Assembly: GCA_019137255.1 (NCBI GenBank) | Contig: WPDH01000088.1 | Location: 1-64,000 of the forward strand | Origin: Corinectria fuckeliana | Taxonomy: Eukaryota; Ascomycota; Sordariomycetes; Hypocreales; Nectriaceae | Direction of reading: 5' to 3' | Length of the DNA stretch: 64,000 bases | In this document: one piece after another, positions 43,584 through 53,893 of the stretch | How the letters are laid out: every line of letters begins with the position of its first letter | Numbering within the stretch: position 1 is the first letter of the stretch | Notes under the pieces: generated by a model | What the model was told of the DNA's origin: nothing | Databases searched by the model: none | Seen by the model: the letters and a program-made list of their open reading frames with translations, nothing else | Position numbers and translations under genes: made by a program

Positions 43584-45951
43584 ATGTCGACGCCCACCAC
43601 GGCCACGGCTACGCTTCCGCACTACAATCCCCATCATTATCCCCAGTCGTACTCGCACTTGCACTCGCAGGCCTACCAACCCAGTCCTGGAGCCAACTAT
43701 CGCTCCGCTGCCGCAAATTCGACTCTCTTGCCCGCGGTCGTCTCGTCGGCTTCGTCTTCGGCCACCGCTCGACTCCCGCCGGCATTTCCGCCCTCCAGCG
43801 TCGCCTACTCGTCCTCCGGGTCGAATGGCGTAGCTCTCTCCCAGCCCTCGGCCGCCCGTCCTGTTCCTCCTTCCCACAACCCATCGCCTCAACACGACGC
43901 GAATTACTCCGCCGCCAACATGCCCGATACCGCTGCAGGAGAGCCCTCAAGGAAGCGTCGCCGCTCCCGCGAGCCCGACTGGAACACCTTTTATAAGAAT
44001 GGCCTACCAAAGGAGATCATCGTCATTGACGACTCCCCCGAGCCCGAGGCCAACACCGGCCGCAAGATTACAAATGGCGTCGCACCCGGCCCCAGCGACA
44101 CCGCCCCAACTCGCCAGGCCGCCAAGAAGAGGAGGCAAAACGACAACATTGCCACTGTTCAGGCCCCCGGTTACCATATCAAGTATCTGGGCTCGCAGAA
44201 CAACACCCCGTTGAACGCTTCCACTCCCTCGGGTTCCGCCAACTCTAGCGGCGACCGCACGAATTCCGCACTCAGCACTACCGCGCCCACCTCACTCTCC
44301 TCAAACAGCCAGTACCAAGAAACCCAGGTACCGCTCAAGAGAAAAAGAACTCGCCAACAGGTCGCCAATGAGGCCAAACGGAGAGACATTGACGGGCTTG
44401 GTGATCCTTTCTTCACCTACAAGCCTCCGCCTTACCCGCCGAAGAAGGCTAGCGAGGTCGCCGTCCGAGTCATCCATGACGTGAGTCCCTTTCCATGTTT
44501 CGATTGAACGCACGGCAACTGACCCTTGGATAGCACCATTACAACAAGAACGTCAAGGTCGACGATGACGACGGCCATTACATTGTCGTCCCTGATGCTG
44601 AGCTGACTGACAAATGTAAGCCGGCTTAACTCCCCAATCATTTACCTAGAATTTGAATCACTGACAAGACTAGATCAAATCGTGCGGCTCCTCGGGCAGG
44701 GCACATTTGGCAAAGTCGTCAAGGCCCGTGACCGGAAGCAAAACAAACTCGTTGCCGTGAAGATCATTCGATCCGTGCAAAAATACCGAGATGCCTCGAG
44801 GATTGAGCTTAGGGTTCTCGCCACCCTCAAAGCCAACGACGATGAGAACCGGAATCGATGCATTCATCTCCGTGATTGCTTTGACTATCGTGGTCACATC
44901 TGCATCGTCATGGATCTTCTCAGCCAAAGCGTCTTCGATTTCCTCAAGAGCAACGGCTTCGTTCCCTTTCCCAACAGCCAGATTCAGAGTTTCGCTCGGC
45001 AACTATTCACTAGTGTTGCTTGTGAGTTTCTTGCACTATCCCTCCGTCTCGCCAGCTACTAATTTTGCCTAGTCCTGCACGATCTCAACCTCATTCACAC
45101 TGACCTGAAGCCCGAAAACATCTTACTCCGCGACAACTCTTACCAGACGTTCACCTACAACCGAAAGATCCCCTCCTCGTCAACAACCATCAACCGACAT
45201 GCTACTCAGCGCCGCGTGTTGCTCGACACCGAGATGCGGTTAATTGATTTCGGATCCGCCACGTTCCAGGACGAGTACCACTCCTCCGTGGTATCAACTC
45301 GTCATTACCGAGCTCCGGAGATCATCCTTGGCCTCGGATGGTCATATCCTTGTGATATCTGGAGTATTGGATGCATCCTGGTCGAATTCTTCACCGGCGA
45401 CGCCCTATTCCAAACCCATGATAACCTGGAGCATCTGGCTATGATGGAAGCGGTAGTGGGCAGCCGGATCGACAGCCACCTTGTACAGGCGGTCAATAAA
45501 ATGTCAACACGGAGTGGAGGAAACGCTGCTTCGAAGTCGGTGGCTCGAAACTCGATTAATAAACGCTTGGGCTAACATTTATCTAGGTACTTCAAGCGGC
45601 TCAAGCTGGATTACCCTACCCCGGAAACAACCCGAGGGTCCAGACGTTTTGTCAAGGCCATGAAGCATTTATCCGTGCGTGAACTCTGCTCCCTCGCCCG
45701 AGTTCTTAATTACTGACAGCAACCAGGATGTCATTCCCTCCAGCAACAACTTCTTGAAGAACTTTCTTGATTTGCTCAAGAAGATCTTTGTCTACGACCC
45801 TGCCCAGCGGATCACTGCGAAGCAGGCTCTCAACCATCCCTGGTTCAAGGAAATGGCACACCCTGACGATGGAACTGAAGCGGCAAAAATTCGGCTGGAG
45901 AGGCTACGAATGGAATTGGAGGCTGTCAAGCACTCGCAATACGTGCGATGA
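43584..45951 (+). CDS. KNS1: LAMMER (CLK-type) dual-specificity protein kinase
   Basis: Six exons (43584-44480, 44534-44615, 44674-45021, 45073-45535, 45587-45674, 45727-45951) join in frame to 700 residues; the five introns are 51-58 nt. The first 300 residues are disordered (Ser, Pro, Ala), with basic clusters such as SRKRRRSR and KRKRTR. The kinase domain runs from about 327 to 680: glycine loop [15 protein letters not shown], catalytic lysine in VAVKIIRS, catalytic loop [11 protein letters not shown] at about 501-503, and the family signature [11 protein letters not shown] near 562. The usual family consensus ends ERILG; the ending here differs. Known members (Kns1, Lkh1, CLKs) phosphorylate splicing factors and regulators of growth. 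One donor (GTCGGT at 45536) is weak, but frame and the conserved [10 protein letters not shown] join support it. Confidence 0.93.
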
Positions 45952-47038
45952 AAACCAACGACACAAGGCCGATCTGAATCTATCTATACCTTGCTAACGA
46001 CACAACATGATCATGATCATGGGAGTTTGGGTTTCTCTTATGGCGTGTACAACGAAAGCATGAACTTCTTTAGGGAGGCCGCCTGGATGACCACCGACAC
46101 GTCATTGTACTTTAGTGCACTGGCCGCTGCATCCTCCACATATTTCTACTGGTATTTCCTTGGAGTTGTCATCTATGGTGGACGGCGCTTTTTAAACAAA
46201 GGCTACGATGGGACGGACGGGAAGCGTTACGCTGGGTTGGGGGGCGCCGACGGTACTGGTTAAGCCTCCATCGACATTTGGACTGCCAGACTTGTCAATC
46301 TTTCCTGTGCCAGGTCTAATAAACACGGTCAACTGTTCCCTCGTCCTCGAGGAACCATTGCTTTCCTCATCCTCGAGGATTTATCGCTTTCCTGCTTGGA
46401 TGCCTGACCCAGGGCCGTGCATGGTGCCTGGGCGAGACTCACCCACCCACCCACCAATTTGCACCCTGATGCTTTGATGACAAGGACGAGCTGCCAAATA
46501 CTAGTTGGAAAGCTAGTATCAGCCGGCAAACTCGGCGTACTGCGTTCCTAAGTACTTGGTCATTCGCTAATCATTGGGAAGCGTACCAGCTAACAGTATC
46601 AGGTGTTCAAAGTCGACGGTCGCGCTAGAGCCTGGACAAGGGGGCGAGACAACGGGCCCAGTCGAGTATGGTGGTGAAGAACACGGATCCATTTGACGAG
46701 GACAAAGAAGCGAAAGTTATGTCCATCTGAACTTGAGCTGCTGAACACCGTTTCAATTACGATGAAATCCTTTTGGCGCTATAGAGGACAGTGCCCACAA
46801 TAATATATATGGCCTGTGTAACCTCACTTGCTTCATGATGCAAGGCATAAACGAAACCCAATACCCGATATTTTTTCGACAGAGACAAAGCGACAGGTGA
46901 AGCGTTGTTTCTTACTATTTTCGTCTACCTATAAGAAAGCTATACAGATCTTTCCTAGCATCACGCTTGCATCGTGTCTGATATCATCAACGACCCTGTT
47001 TGTCTTAGTAGTCTTGACAACCCCGTTGCATCTTCACA
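45952..47038. other. Spacer downstream of the kinase gene
   Basis: It contains a 16-bp perfect palindrome (CATGATCATGATCATG) at 46006-46021 in the presumed 3' untranslated region, and an imperfect tandem duplication of 26 bp at 46341-46392. A frame up to 46263 encodes a hydrophobic stretch but begins with TTG and has no recognisable domain. The part near 47000 is the promoter of the next gene. Confidence 0.5.
46341..46392. repeat. Imperfect 26-bp tandem duplication
   Basis: Two 26-bp units, 46341-46366 and 46367-46392, agree at 21 of 26 positions. Each holds the palindrome TCCTCGAGGA and ends GCTTTCC. Four of the five differences are transitions. Confidence 0.8.
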
Positions 47039-48763
47039 ATGTCGTCTGTTACTAGCAAGGAGACGCGATCTGGCTACTCATCGAGTACCAACTCTACAGT
47101 GTCCTCTCATGGAACTAGGAGGGAAGGCAGACCAAGCCGTTACGACATCCCCCGACCCATCATCGACCAACTCACAAAAGTCCTCTGGATGCGCCCTGAG
47201 GTCAACGTTGCCAACCCTGACAAAGCTTGGCTCGAGCAACAGGAGTCACAAGTCAGGGGCCTCGACGCAACTCTCCGGCGCCCCAAAAACCTCGTTACTC
47301 GCCTGGCTGCGCACATGGACAAGCGTCGTCATCCCGAAAGGGCCGCCCGCCTCTGTGCCGAGCACCGCGGGCTTGATCCGTGCCTCATCCGCCGCCTCAT
47401 GATGCTCCTCGCCTCGGAGCTCACCCAGCGAGCCGACCGCTTCCGCATCTGGCGCAGCCGCATTGAGTTTTCGGACCCTCTCAAGGCCTGGCTCGACCGC
47501 ATGGACTGCGCGACGACGCTATGGATCGGCCACGAAGCCTTCTATATCGTGTTCGGATACCACCATCCCGCCCCAGTGGTCGAGAGCGGGTGTGAGGCAT
47601 GCATCATGTCCGTCATCGGCGGGCGCCCGATGCTCCTAAGTGATCTACGGGCCAACATGATTGCGCGACAGGGTCAGTATCCCCGGAAGGGGAGGGAGCA
47701 GCCGCGGCTGCGGCGCCTTGTCGAGTCGTGGATTGCACAGTTCGACGATGACGTCCGCAATACTGTTCTGCAGATGAGTGACGACGTCGGTGCTGAGATT
47801 ATTGCCTTGAACAGGGGTATCAAGCACCATAAGGAGGTAAAGGAAAAAGCTAGGGCCGAAGCTGGCAAGCCGCCCCGAGAGCGGCACGGCACACGGGGTG
47901 CGAAGAGAACTGGGAAGCTCCCTCAACCCGTCCAGCCTGACTCGAGCCGGTGGCCGAAGTATTCTGACTTTGCTGGCTACAAGTTTCTGGACGAGGCCTT
48001 TGTCGGTGACAGTGTCAAGGACGACGCTGAACCTCTTCCTCATACGGAGTCCTCTGCTCGCCCTAGAAGCCGCAGAAGCGGTGGCGACGATGACTATGAC
48101 GACGAGGATGATGGGACGGGCTACGAGACCTGGGGTTGGCTGACTGGACGGATGCATGAACGCGGACTGTCGGTTCAGCAGAGCCAGGAGGCGCTGCGTG
48201 ATGTCCACCCCCTATTTAGCGATTACGGTCCTGCGCGTGAATCTCCGGAGCCGCCCGACGTGCCTCAGGAGTTGCCACGAACGACCATGCCCCGGGGGCT
48301 GTCGCGGAAGAGCAGCTGGGAGACTATGACGGTACAATCGGAAGCGGATGATTACCGGTCCGACGTCCAAGCCATCCGGTCGCAGCCGTGGATGCAAGCG
48401 TTGGAGAAGAAGCAGAATGAGCAGTGGACAGGCAACGATGACGAGGCTGGGCGCTACGTGCCCGCGCGTCGCAACTGGGAACCGCCGGGTCACGATGCTG
48501 CGCCCCATCCTCAGCCGCGGGAGCAACTTGGCACCCACTGGGGCAATATGGGCTTCACTCAGCAGCCGCCGAAGCGGCAAGCATATCCGATCCCTCCCCC
48601 GTCCAGCGTGTACTCGTCGCACGCGGACTTTCGAAATGAGCCCGTGAAGCCAATTGTTTTCCGGGATCCGTTTGCGAACGGCGGCCGGAGCACCGCGCGC
48701 CCGCCGTCGAGCGTGGTGTCGCCGTCAGGGAGTGCATCTGCTCAAATTCCACGAAGGATATGA
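47039..48763 (+). CDS. Unrecognised 574-residue protein
   Basis: I do not recognise this family. An intronless frame begins with ATG at 47039. Residues 1-40 are Ser/Thr-rich. Residues about 35-290 look folded, with many Trp, Arg and hydrophobic positions (LTKVLWMRPEVN, RIWRSRIEFSDPLKAWLDRMD, GCEACIMSVIGGRPMLLSDL), including a C-x2-C pair in CEAC. From about 290 the sequence is disordered, with an acidic run (DDDYDDEDD), Ser/Pro-rich patches, and a Pro-rich C-terminus. No signal peptide or membrane segment is visible, so a soluble intracellular protein is likely. Nothing indicates a catalytic activity. The open frame is long and codon-like throughout, so I trust it as a gene. Confidence 0.72.
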   Translation: MSSVTSKETRSGYSSSTNSTVSSHGTRREGRPSRYDIPRPIIDQLTKVLWMRPEVNVANPDKAWLEQQESQVRGLDATLRRPKNLVTRLAAHMDKRRHPERAARLCAEHRGLDPCLIRRLMMLLASELTQRADRFRIWRSRIEFSDPLKAWLDRMDCATTLWIGHEAFYIVFGYHHPAPVVESGCEACIMSVIGGRPMLLSDLRANMIARQGQYPRKGREQPRLRRLVESWIAQFDDDVRNTVLQMSDDVGAEIIALNRGIKHHKEVKEKARAEAGKPPRERHGTRGAKRTGKLPQPVQPDSSRWPKYSDFAGYKFLDEAFVGDSVKDDAEPLPHTESSARPRSRRSGGDDDYDDEDDGTGYETWGWLTGRMHERGLSVQQSQEALRDVHPLFSDYGPARESPEPPDVPQELPRTTMPRGLSRKSSWETMTVQSEADDYRSDVQAIRSQPWMQALEKKQNEQWTGNDDEAGRYVPARRNWEPPGHDAAPHPQPREQLGTHWGNMGFTQQPPKRQAYPIPPPSSVYSSHADFRNEPVKPIVFRDPFANGGRSTARPPSSVVSPSGSASAQIPRRI

Positions 48764-49711
48764 ATGATTCGGAGTGGATTTAGTTACAAGAAGGAGCTCC
48801 AACGAAGCTAGAACTGGGACGGACAAAAGGAAGGCGTTTTTGATATTTGATAGATGGATACCCCCCGGTGCGTTATATATATGGATGCCTGCCTGGATGG
48901 CAGGAAAACTTAGAGAGTTGAATGGTGGTGAAATAGCATACACTAGTCTGAAAAGGATAAATCTTTGTTGTCATACTCGTTGGATCTAGATTAAGTGATG
49001 TTGGTTGTTGTCCCTGATTCAGGGGCTGATGCCTTAGGGTTTTCAGCCGGCTACTGTCGACTGATTATTGTGTTCAACACTCGCTCCACACGTGGTTGAA
49101 TATTTGATGTAGTGCAACGCATTTCCTTCTCCCAACTGGCATTGTCCTTTTACGCTCCAGTTCGTTTGTTATACTAAGTAGGAACGTTGTAGCGTTTGCA
49201 CGCCACACTCGCTCCCTCGACGATTGGGCAAACGTCGTTCATGACCGCACCTGCCTGGTACGGGTACGTTGCCACCTGCCTGCCTGGGTGCCTGAGGTAC
49301 CGGCAGCTGGCAACGGCTGGCAGCTGCCCATGATTCACTGAACCCACCAGTATTTCAGTGTTTCGTGCCGGATCGAATTTTTCTCCCTCCAACCTCCCTT
49401 CTTCACCTCTCCAACTTTCCAAGCTGACAAGGCCCAAGCCCCAGCACTCGACATCTTTTGCACAGATACCTCAGTGTTTTGGCCTAGGCCATTATACGAA
49501 GAGCGTGCTGAACTCATCTCAGTCTTCAACAAGTCCTTGTTTCGTCAAACTCCCTCGTCAAACTCCCTCTGGAGTTGGCATCACCTCTTGATCAACGCCT
49601 GCCTCTATCGCAGCTCAACGACGGCTCCTCACTATTCAAAATCTCGAGTTAGTTTATCTCCAATTCTCGACTTGCCACGCAAACTTGAACTGACGCTAAT
49701 ACATCTTAGCA
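48764..49711. other. Spacer before the GNAT-like gene
   Basis: It holds the 3' flank of the unrecognised gene and the promoter of the GNAT-like gene. An acceptor-like sequence (ATCTTAG) lies just ahead of the ATG at 49712, so the leader may be spliced. No other feature is recognisable. Confidence 0.5.
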
Positions 49712-49966
49712 ATGTCCACTCAAGGCAAATTTTCGGACTGCTCTCCCAGAGTCGGGTCTAAGGATCCTGTGACTACTGTATCCAAGTCTATGAGACAGTG
49801 GCTCGTGACCAAAACCGAGTCGCTGGCTCCTCAAACCAAGTCTCGTCAACTTCTCGGCGCGATGGCCCCCGATCCGCGGAGCCCAACGCCGCAGCTTCTC
49901 CCGCCTGCTGCTTTGAAGTCGATTTTGGAGACTGATTCCGCTTCGAAATCCGTCGATACAGTCTAG
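49712..49966 (+). CDS. Upstream in-frame ORF of the GNAT gene (84 codons)
   Basis: An ATG at 49712 opens 84 codons ending at TAG 49964-49966. Its frame is the same as the GNAT ORF starting at 49991, with only eight codons between the stop and that ATG. The sequence (beginning MSTQGKFSDC) has protein-like composition. Three explanations fit: a regulatory upstream ORF; an N-terminal part of the GNAT protein with the TAG removed as the end of an intron (CAGTCTAG looks like an acceptor, and a donor-like GTATCC at 49778 is in the right phase); or a nonsense mutation. Confidence 0.4.
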   Translation: MSTQGKFSDCSPRVGSKDPVTTVSKSMRQWLVTKTESLAPQTKSRQLLGAMAPDPRSPTPQLLPPAALKSILETDSASKSVDTV

Positions 49967-49990
49967 TTCGCTGATCAACGCGAGGACAAC

Positions 49991-51340
49991 ATGAGCAAGC
50001 ATCTTGGCCAAGGCCGCCTCTTCCAACGTCCTTCTTCGCCACAGGAAGCTAGTACCAATGCTGTCCCGCCCACAGAGTCTCCTGTTCTCGAACAACCCTC
50101 CCAACACTCTAGGTGGAATATCAGCGAGCTTGGCAGCCCTGGGAGTGGAGCTCTCTCTGGTTCGTTTGACAGCTATGGAGAGGACTCGAATGAGCGCGCC
50201 ATCACCTTTCCTCAAGAGGATCTGGAATCTGCAGCCGAAGAATGGAGATTTGATTGTTCTTCATCACCGATCGTCGAATTTCTCTACGATGGTACTCGAG
50301 ATCCATATTCGGACCAGTGTGATATTGATACGGTTTCTGGGGCTCTTCTGCAACCAGTGGAGTATCCCGAAACTCACAGAAAGCAGAGCGCCGGACAATA
50401 CCATTATGCAAAGAAATACCGGTATTACAGCATGACATCGGAAGCTTGTATATTGAGAGAGATCAAATCCCGAAGCCGTGTCAGAGAATTGTTCAAGGCT
50501 AAGTTTGAAGTGCAGAGCAAACAGGTTGGAACACCTCCCGTTGAGGAACCTTGGCCTATAGCTCACTGCCTTTTACGGCCCGCAACTCCTCAGGACTTTG
50601 CCCAAATTGCCACCATTTTCAACAGAGAACGTCAGCAGGAAACTTCGCCTCAAATCCTGGAGCAAAATACGGTCGAGGTCCAAGACATTGGGAAAATCTA
50701 CGAGACCTGTCGCCGCAACCTGCGGCCATTCATCGTGGCTGAACCCTCCGCTGAAGATTTCCTAGATCGCTCCAAGTGGCCAGAAGGGGCTGAGAAGGAG
50801 TTTGAGGAATATGTTCGATTCAAACAATCTCAGAAATCGTCGAGACCTAGCGGCATAGTGGGATGCGCTTTCGTTGCCGAGCCAAAGATGAGTCTTTTCG
50901 GAACTGCCTGTCACGGTTCGAGATTTACCGGACTGATCACGGTGCTTGTCCACCCGGACCACCGCCAAAAGCTTTACGGAACAGCACTTTTTGACCGCAT
51001 CTTGATGTCGGTTGCGGCTTATTATCGAAGCCTTATCGATCACAAGTGGGACTGCCCCGATCCAGCTTTGATCTATTCGCATCCAGTCACCAGGAATCAG
51101 AGAAAGTATACGCGCCTGTATATCGAGGCCCTGTTTGCGAATGGAGAAGATGACAAAGCCAAATGGATCTCCAAGATGCTAGAGAAGTTCGAGTTCAAGC
51201 AGGTCGCACGCTTTGTGGAAGCAGTGAACACCGACCGAGGTACAAACAGTCAATGGTTAGACCGGGTTACGTGGGAATTCGAGGCTCGTCCCGCCTCGGA
51301 GATCAAAGACGAAACGCCCCAAATGCGGTCCATGCACTAA
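49991..51340 (+). CDS. GNAT-like acetyltransferase family protein
   Basis: The frame from ATG 49991 encodes 449 residues. The first 185 or so are polar and probably disordered. The C-terminal part has the order of a GNAT fold: CLLRPATPQDFAQIATIFNRE near 193, then FIVAEP, GIVGCAFVAEP, and GLITVLVHPDHRQKLYGTAL near 314-333, the strand-loop-helix that holds acetyl-CoA. In the usual Q/R-x-x-G-x-G/A pattern the first position here appears to be Lys (K-L-Y-G-T-A), a mild deviation. The last blocks include a long insert before the terminal strand. The substrate is unknown. The same frame continues upstream across a TAG at 49964, so this ATG may not be the true start. A perfect 19-bp tandem duplication lies 3' of the gene. 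Confidence 0.75.
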   Translation: MSKHLGQGRLFQRPSSPQEASTNAVPPTESPVLEQPSQHSRWNISELGSPGSGALSGSFDSYGEDSNERAITFPQEDLESAAEEWRFDCSSSPIVEFLYDGTRDPYSDQCDIDTVSGALLQPVEYPETHRKQSAGQYHYAKKYRYYSMTSEACILREIKSRSRVRELFKAKFEVQSKQVGTPPVEEPWPIAHCLLRPATPQDFAQIATIFNRERQQETSPQILEQNTVEVQDIGKIYETCRRNLRPFIVAEPSAEDFLDRSKWPEGAEKEFEEYVRFKQSQKSSRPSGIVGCAFVAEPKMSLFGTACHGSRFTGLITVLVHPDHRQKLYGTALFDRILMSVAAYYRSLIDHKWDCPDPALIYSHPVTRNQRKYTRLYIEALFANGEDDKAKWISKMLEKFEFKQVARFVEAVNTDRGTNSQWLDRVTWEFEARPASEIKDETPQMRSMH

Positions 51341-51800
51341 GGGGAATCTGGGCTCAGGGTGTTGAAAGCAAGTACTTGCTATGAGCTATGAGAGCATATG
51401 AACTTTTGTTATGTTGGAAGAAACGAGTCAGTGGAGGACTCGGGGATCAGTGGAGGACTCGGGGAGGATGTACTTCGTGGAATAATGAAAGTTGAGGATT
51501 AAACAACAGGCAAAGTGTTAACAGTAAATGCTCAGAATTTCTTTTGCCATGAGATGCCTGGTGGAAGAAAATGTGTTTAAAGTCGCAAAGGAGATGAAAT
51601 GGACAGGCCATTTGAGCATCGATATCACGTGGAGCGGTAAGCGTGAGGTAGACACCCGGATTTATCAACATCCACCTCACAGAAAGGTGATCGGTATATC
51701 TCGTCTTTATACATCCACGCCCAGGAAATACCAATAAAGGCTCAAAACTCCAAGTCCAGTTCTCCTAGTAACTCAAGCTACAGCGGACGGCTAGCTCATC
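51341..51800. other. Short spacer between GNAT and ARL2 genes
   Basis: It contains a perfect 19-bp tandem duplication and the promoter of the ARL2-type gene. No other structure is recognisable. Confidence 0.5.
51428..51465. repeat. 19-bp perfect tandem duplication
   Basis: The unit TCAGTGGAGGACTCGGGGA occurs twice head to tail in the 3' flank of the GNAT-like gene. Confidence 0.9.
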
Positions 51801-52644
51801 ATGCTCTCCATCTTGCGAAAAGCGCGCCTCAAGGATAAGGAGATGCGGATCCTGATGTTGTGAGTAGCGGTTTGCATGGACAGACGGGTCGAGAGATGAC
51901 TGACACTGAACAGGGGCCTTGACAACGCAGGCAAGACGACCATTGTAAAGAAGGTTATGGGGGAGGATGTGAATACAGTGAGCCCGACATTGGGCTTCAT
52001 TATCAAGACGATTGAGTACGAGGGGTAAGTTGCGGGTAGGCTACACTCAGCGTGGGGGGCACTGCTAATATGTACTCGGCGACCAGGTACAAGCTGAATA
52101 TTTGTATGTCAACCTGGCCCCAAGATCATCATAGAGACTGACATTCTCAGGGGACGTGGGCGGTCAGAAGACGCTGCGATCTTACTGGAGGAACTACTTT
52201 GAGAAGACAGATGCGCTGATCTGGGTGGTTGACGCCACGGACCGACTGCGAATTGAGGATTGCAGAGAGGAGCTGCAAGGGCTGCTGCAAGAAGAGGTTG
52301 GTGCCGATGCGGAGACACAACTGGTCAGGTGAAGGGATTGACGGCTGACATGTACACTACGCAGCGTCTTTCGGGAGCGAGCTTGTTGGTGTTTGCGAAT
52401 AAGACCGATGTGGAAGGATGCATGACAGAACAAGACATTCTCTCGGTAAGCTAGGGCGGACTATGGGACGAAGACGGGAACAGCAGCTAACAAGGGAATC
52501 CGCGGCGACTAGTCGCTGCAATTGGAGTCGATACGAACGCACCGCTGGCATATCTTGCCGTGCAGTGCTATAATGGGCACCAATCTCAAGGAGGGATTGG
52601 CGTGGGTGGTGGACGATGCCAAGAAGCGACTGTTCCTCTACTGA
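51801..52644 (+). CDS. ARL2: ARL2/Cin4-type small GTPase
   Basis: Six short exons (51801-51859, 51914-52024, 52087-52103, 52151-52296, 52365-52445, 52513-52644) encode 181 residues; introns are 47-68 nt. The frame closes exactly through all five junctions. Motifs: P-loop GLDNAGKT at about 21-28, switch I SPTLGF, switch [12 protein letters not shown] at about 63-72, N-K-T-D, and a C-terminal CSA block. The order of residues ([20 protein letters not shown]) matches the ARL2/Cin4/Alp41 group, which works with tubulin cofactors in tubulin folding and microtubule maintenance. Gly2 is absent, so N-myristoylation is not expected, although most relatives keep a Gly there. One exon is only 17 bases, which gene finders easily miss. 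Confidence 0.92.
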
Positions 52645-53893
52645 ACAGTGAACGGCGGTGCGACGGACCAAGCTGAACTCGACAGAAAGTGTCTATGTTT
52701 GAGGTGCAGTCATTGGGTCACACAGCGTCGAACCGGATGCGGCTGCTCGAGGAGTCTATTGTTGACACGAGGCATCAAAAAGCAAGCCTTTGGGCGTCCG
52801 GATGACGTGACTTTGTTAGGTTAGCCACGGTCACGCCGGGCAACGGAACGATGATTGGGGTTTTTCTGGCCGAGACGGTGGAGATGTGAAGCAGGGATGC
52901 CTTGAACAGAAGAGTGACGATACTTATTAGTGGCGGGCGCATGAAATGTCCATCTAGGTAGATGCCTCATCAATGTCGTATCCCGCGCGGCCCATGAATC
53001 GATCTTGTTGTTGTGATGGGGTATCCCCGATGGAAAAAAAGCGGAACATGGGAAGTCGACCGAAGCTTCTTGTTGACGCGTGCGGTGCCTTGTTGTTGCG
53101 AATCCATGTAAACAAGAGGACGGATGATGACGTTGGGTTCTGCTGTATTTCCGGCTCGGCGCACCCACGCACAAAAAACTCAACATGTGAAGTTTCGCAT
53201 AAGGGACCGGGGTGTGGCTTCATTTCAGCGTTGGGCTCGAGCGGTGAAATGGCTCCAGTGAGTGGACGAGCGGGAGATATATGCGGTTGCGGTATAGATG
53301 TTTTGCATCATGCGGACGCTGGCTCGGTGTTGCCCATCCATTGCGTGCCTGGCATTTCTGGAGTTGAGACAGTCTTCCTCCGGAAAGCATGAGGTGTCTT
53401 CATCCATCGGGGCTGCTGGCTGTTGGGCGCCGAGGTCGTCACAGAGAAGCGCCCCCCTGAAGAAGAGTTCAGCTCCAGTGCGTCCCTTCAGTGGCTCTGG
53501 TGGCGGGGGGGTACTGCCTATCGATCACCAATCCCGTCCGCTAAATCCCACTGACATGCAGGGGGAGGGACGCAGTGGGACCCGGCCAGCTTGCAGCATC
53601 CCCATCCGGCTCCATCCTTGGGGAGTTGCCAAAATCCCACTCTGGACCATCATTCCATCCCAGTAAGTTCCCCCCCAGCAAGGACTCCGTCACCGATGTC
53701 GACCGCCCCGACCTTCTCCTCCTCTTCCCAAGCCCAAGCCTGTCGAGCCCAAGCCTCAAGCTAACCGGACTCCCGGCGCAAAGCGAAAGCGCAAACGTAG
53801 AAGCATCTGCTTTAGCTGCGCCCCCCGTTCCTGTGTCCTCTCCAAAGTGGCCCCTCCTCCCCCCCCGTGTCATGTCCCCCAAGTCCCGGAGCC
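52645..53893. other. Spacer before the gelsolin-like gene
   Basis: About 1.25 kb containing the 3' flank of the ARL2-type gene and the promoter of the next gene. The last 300 bases before the ATG are CT-rich on the plus strand. Frames present on both strands show no recognisable family. Confidence 0.5.

Noticed and set aside
45991..46263. Short frame downstream of the kinase with a hydrophobic stretch.
   Set aside because: It starts with TTG, lies in the presumed 3' untranslated region, and has no recognisable domain.
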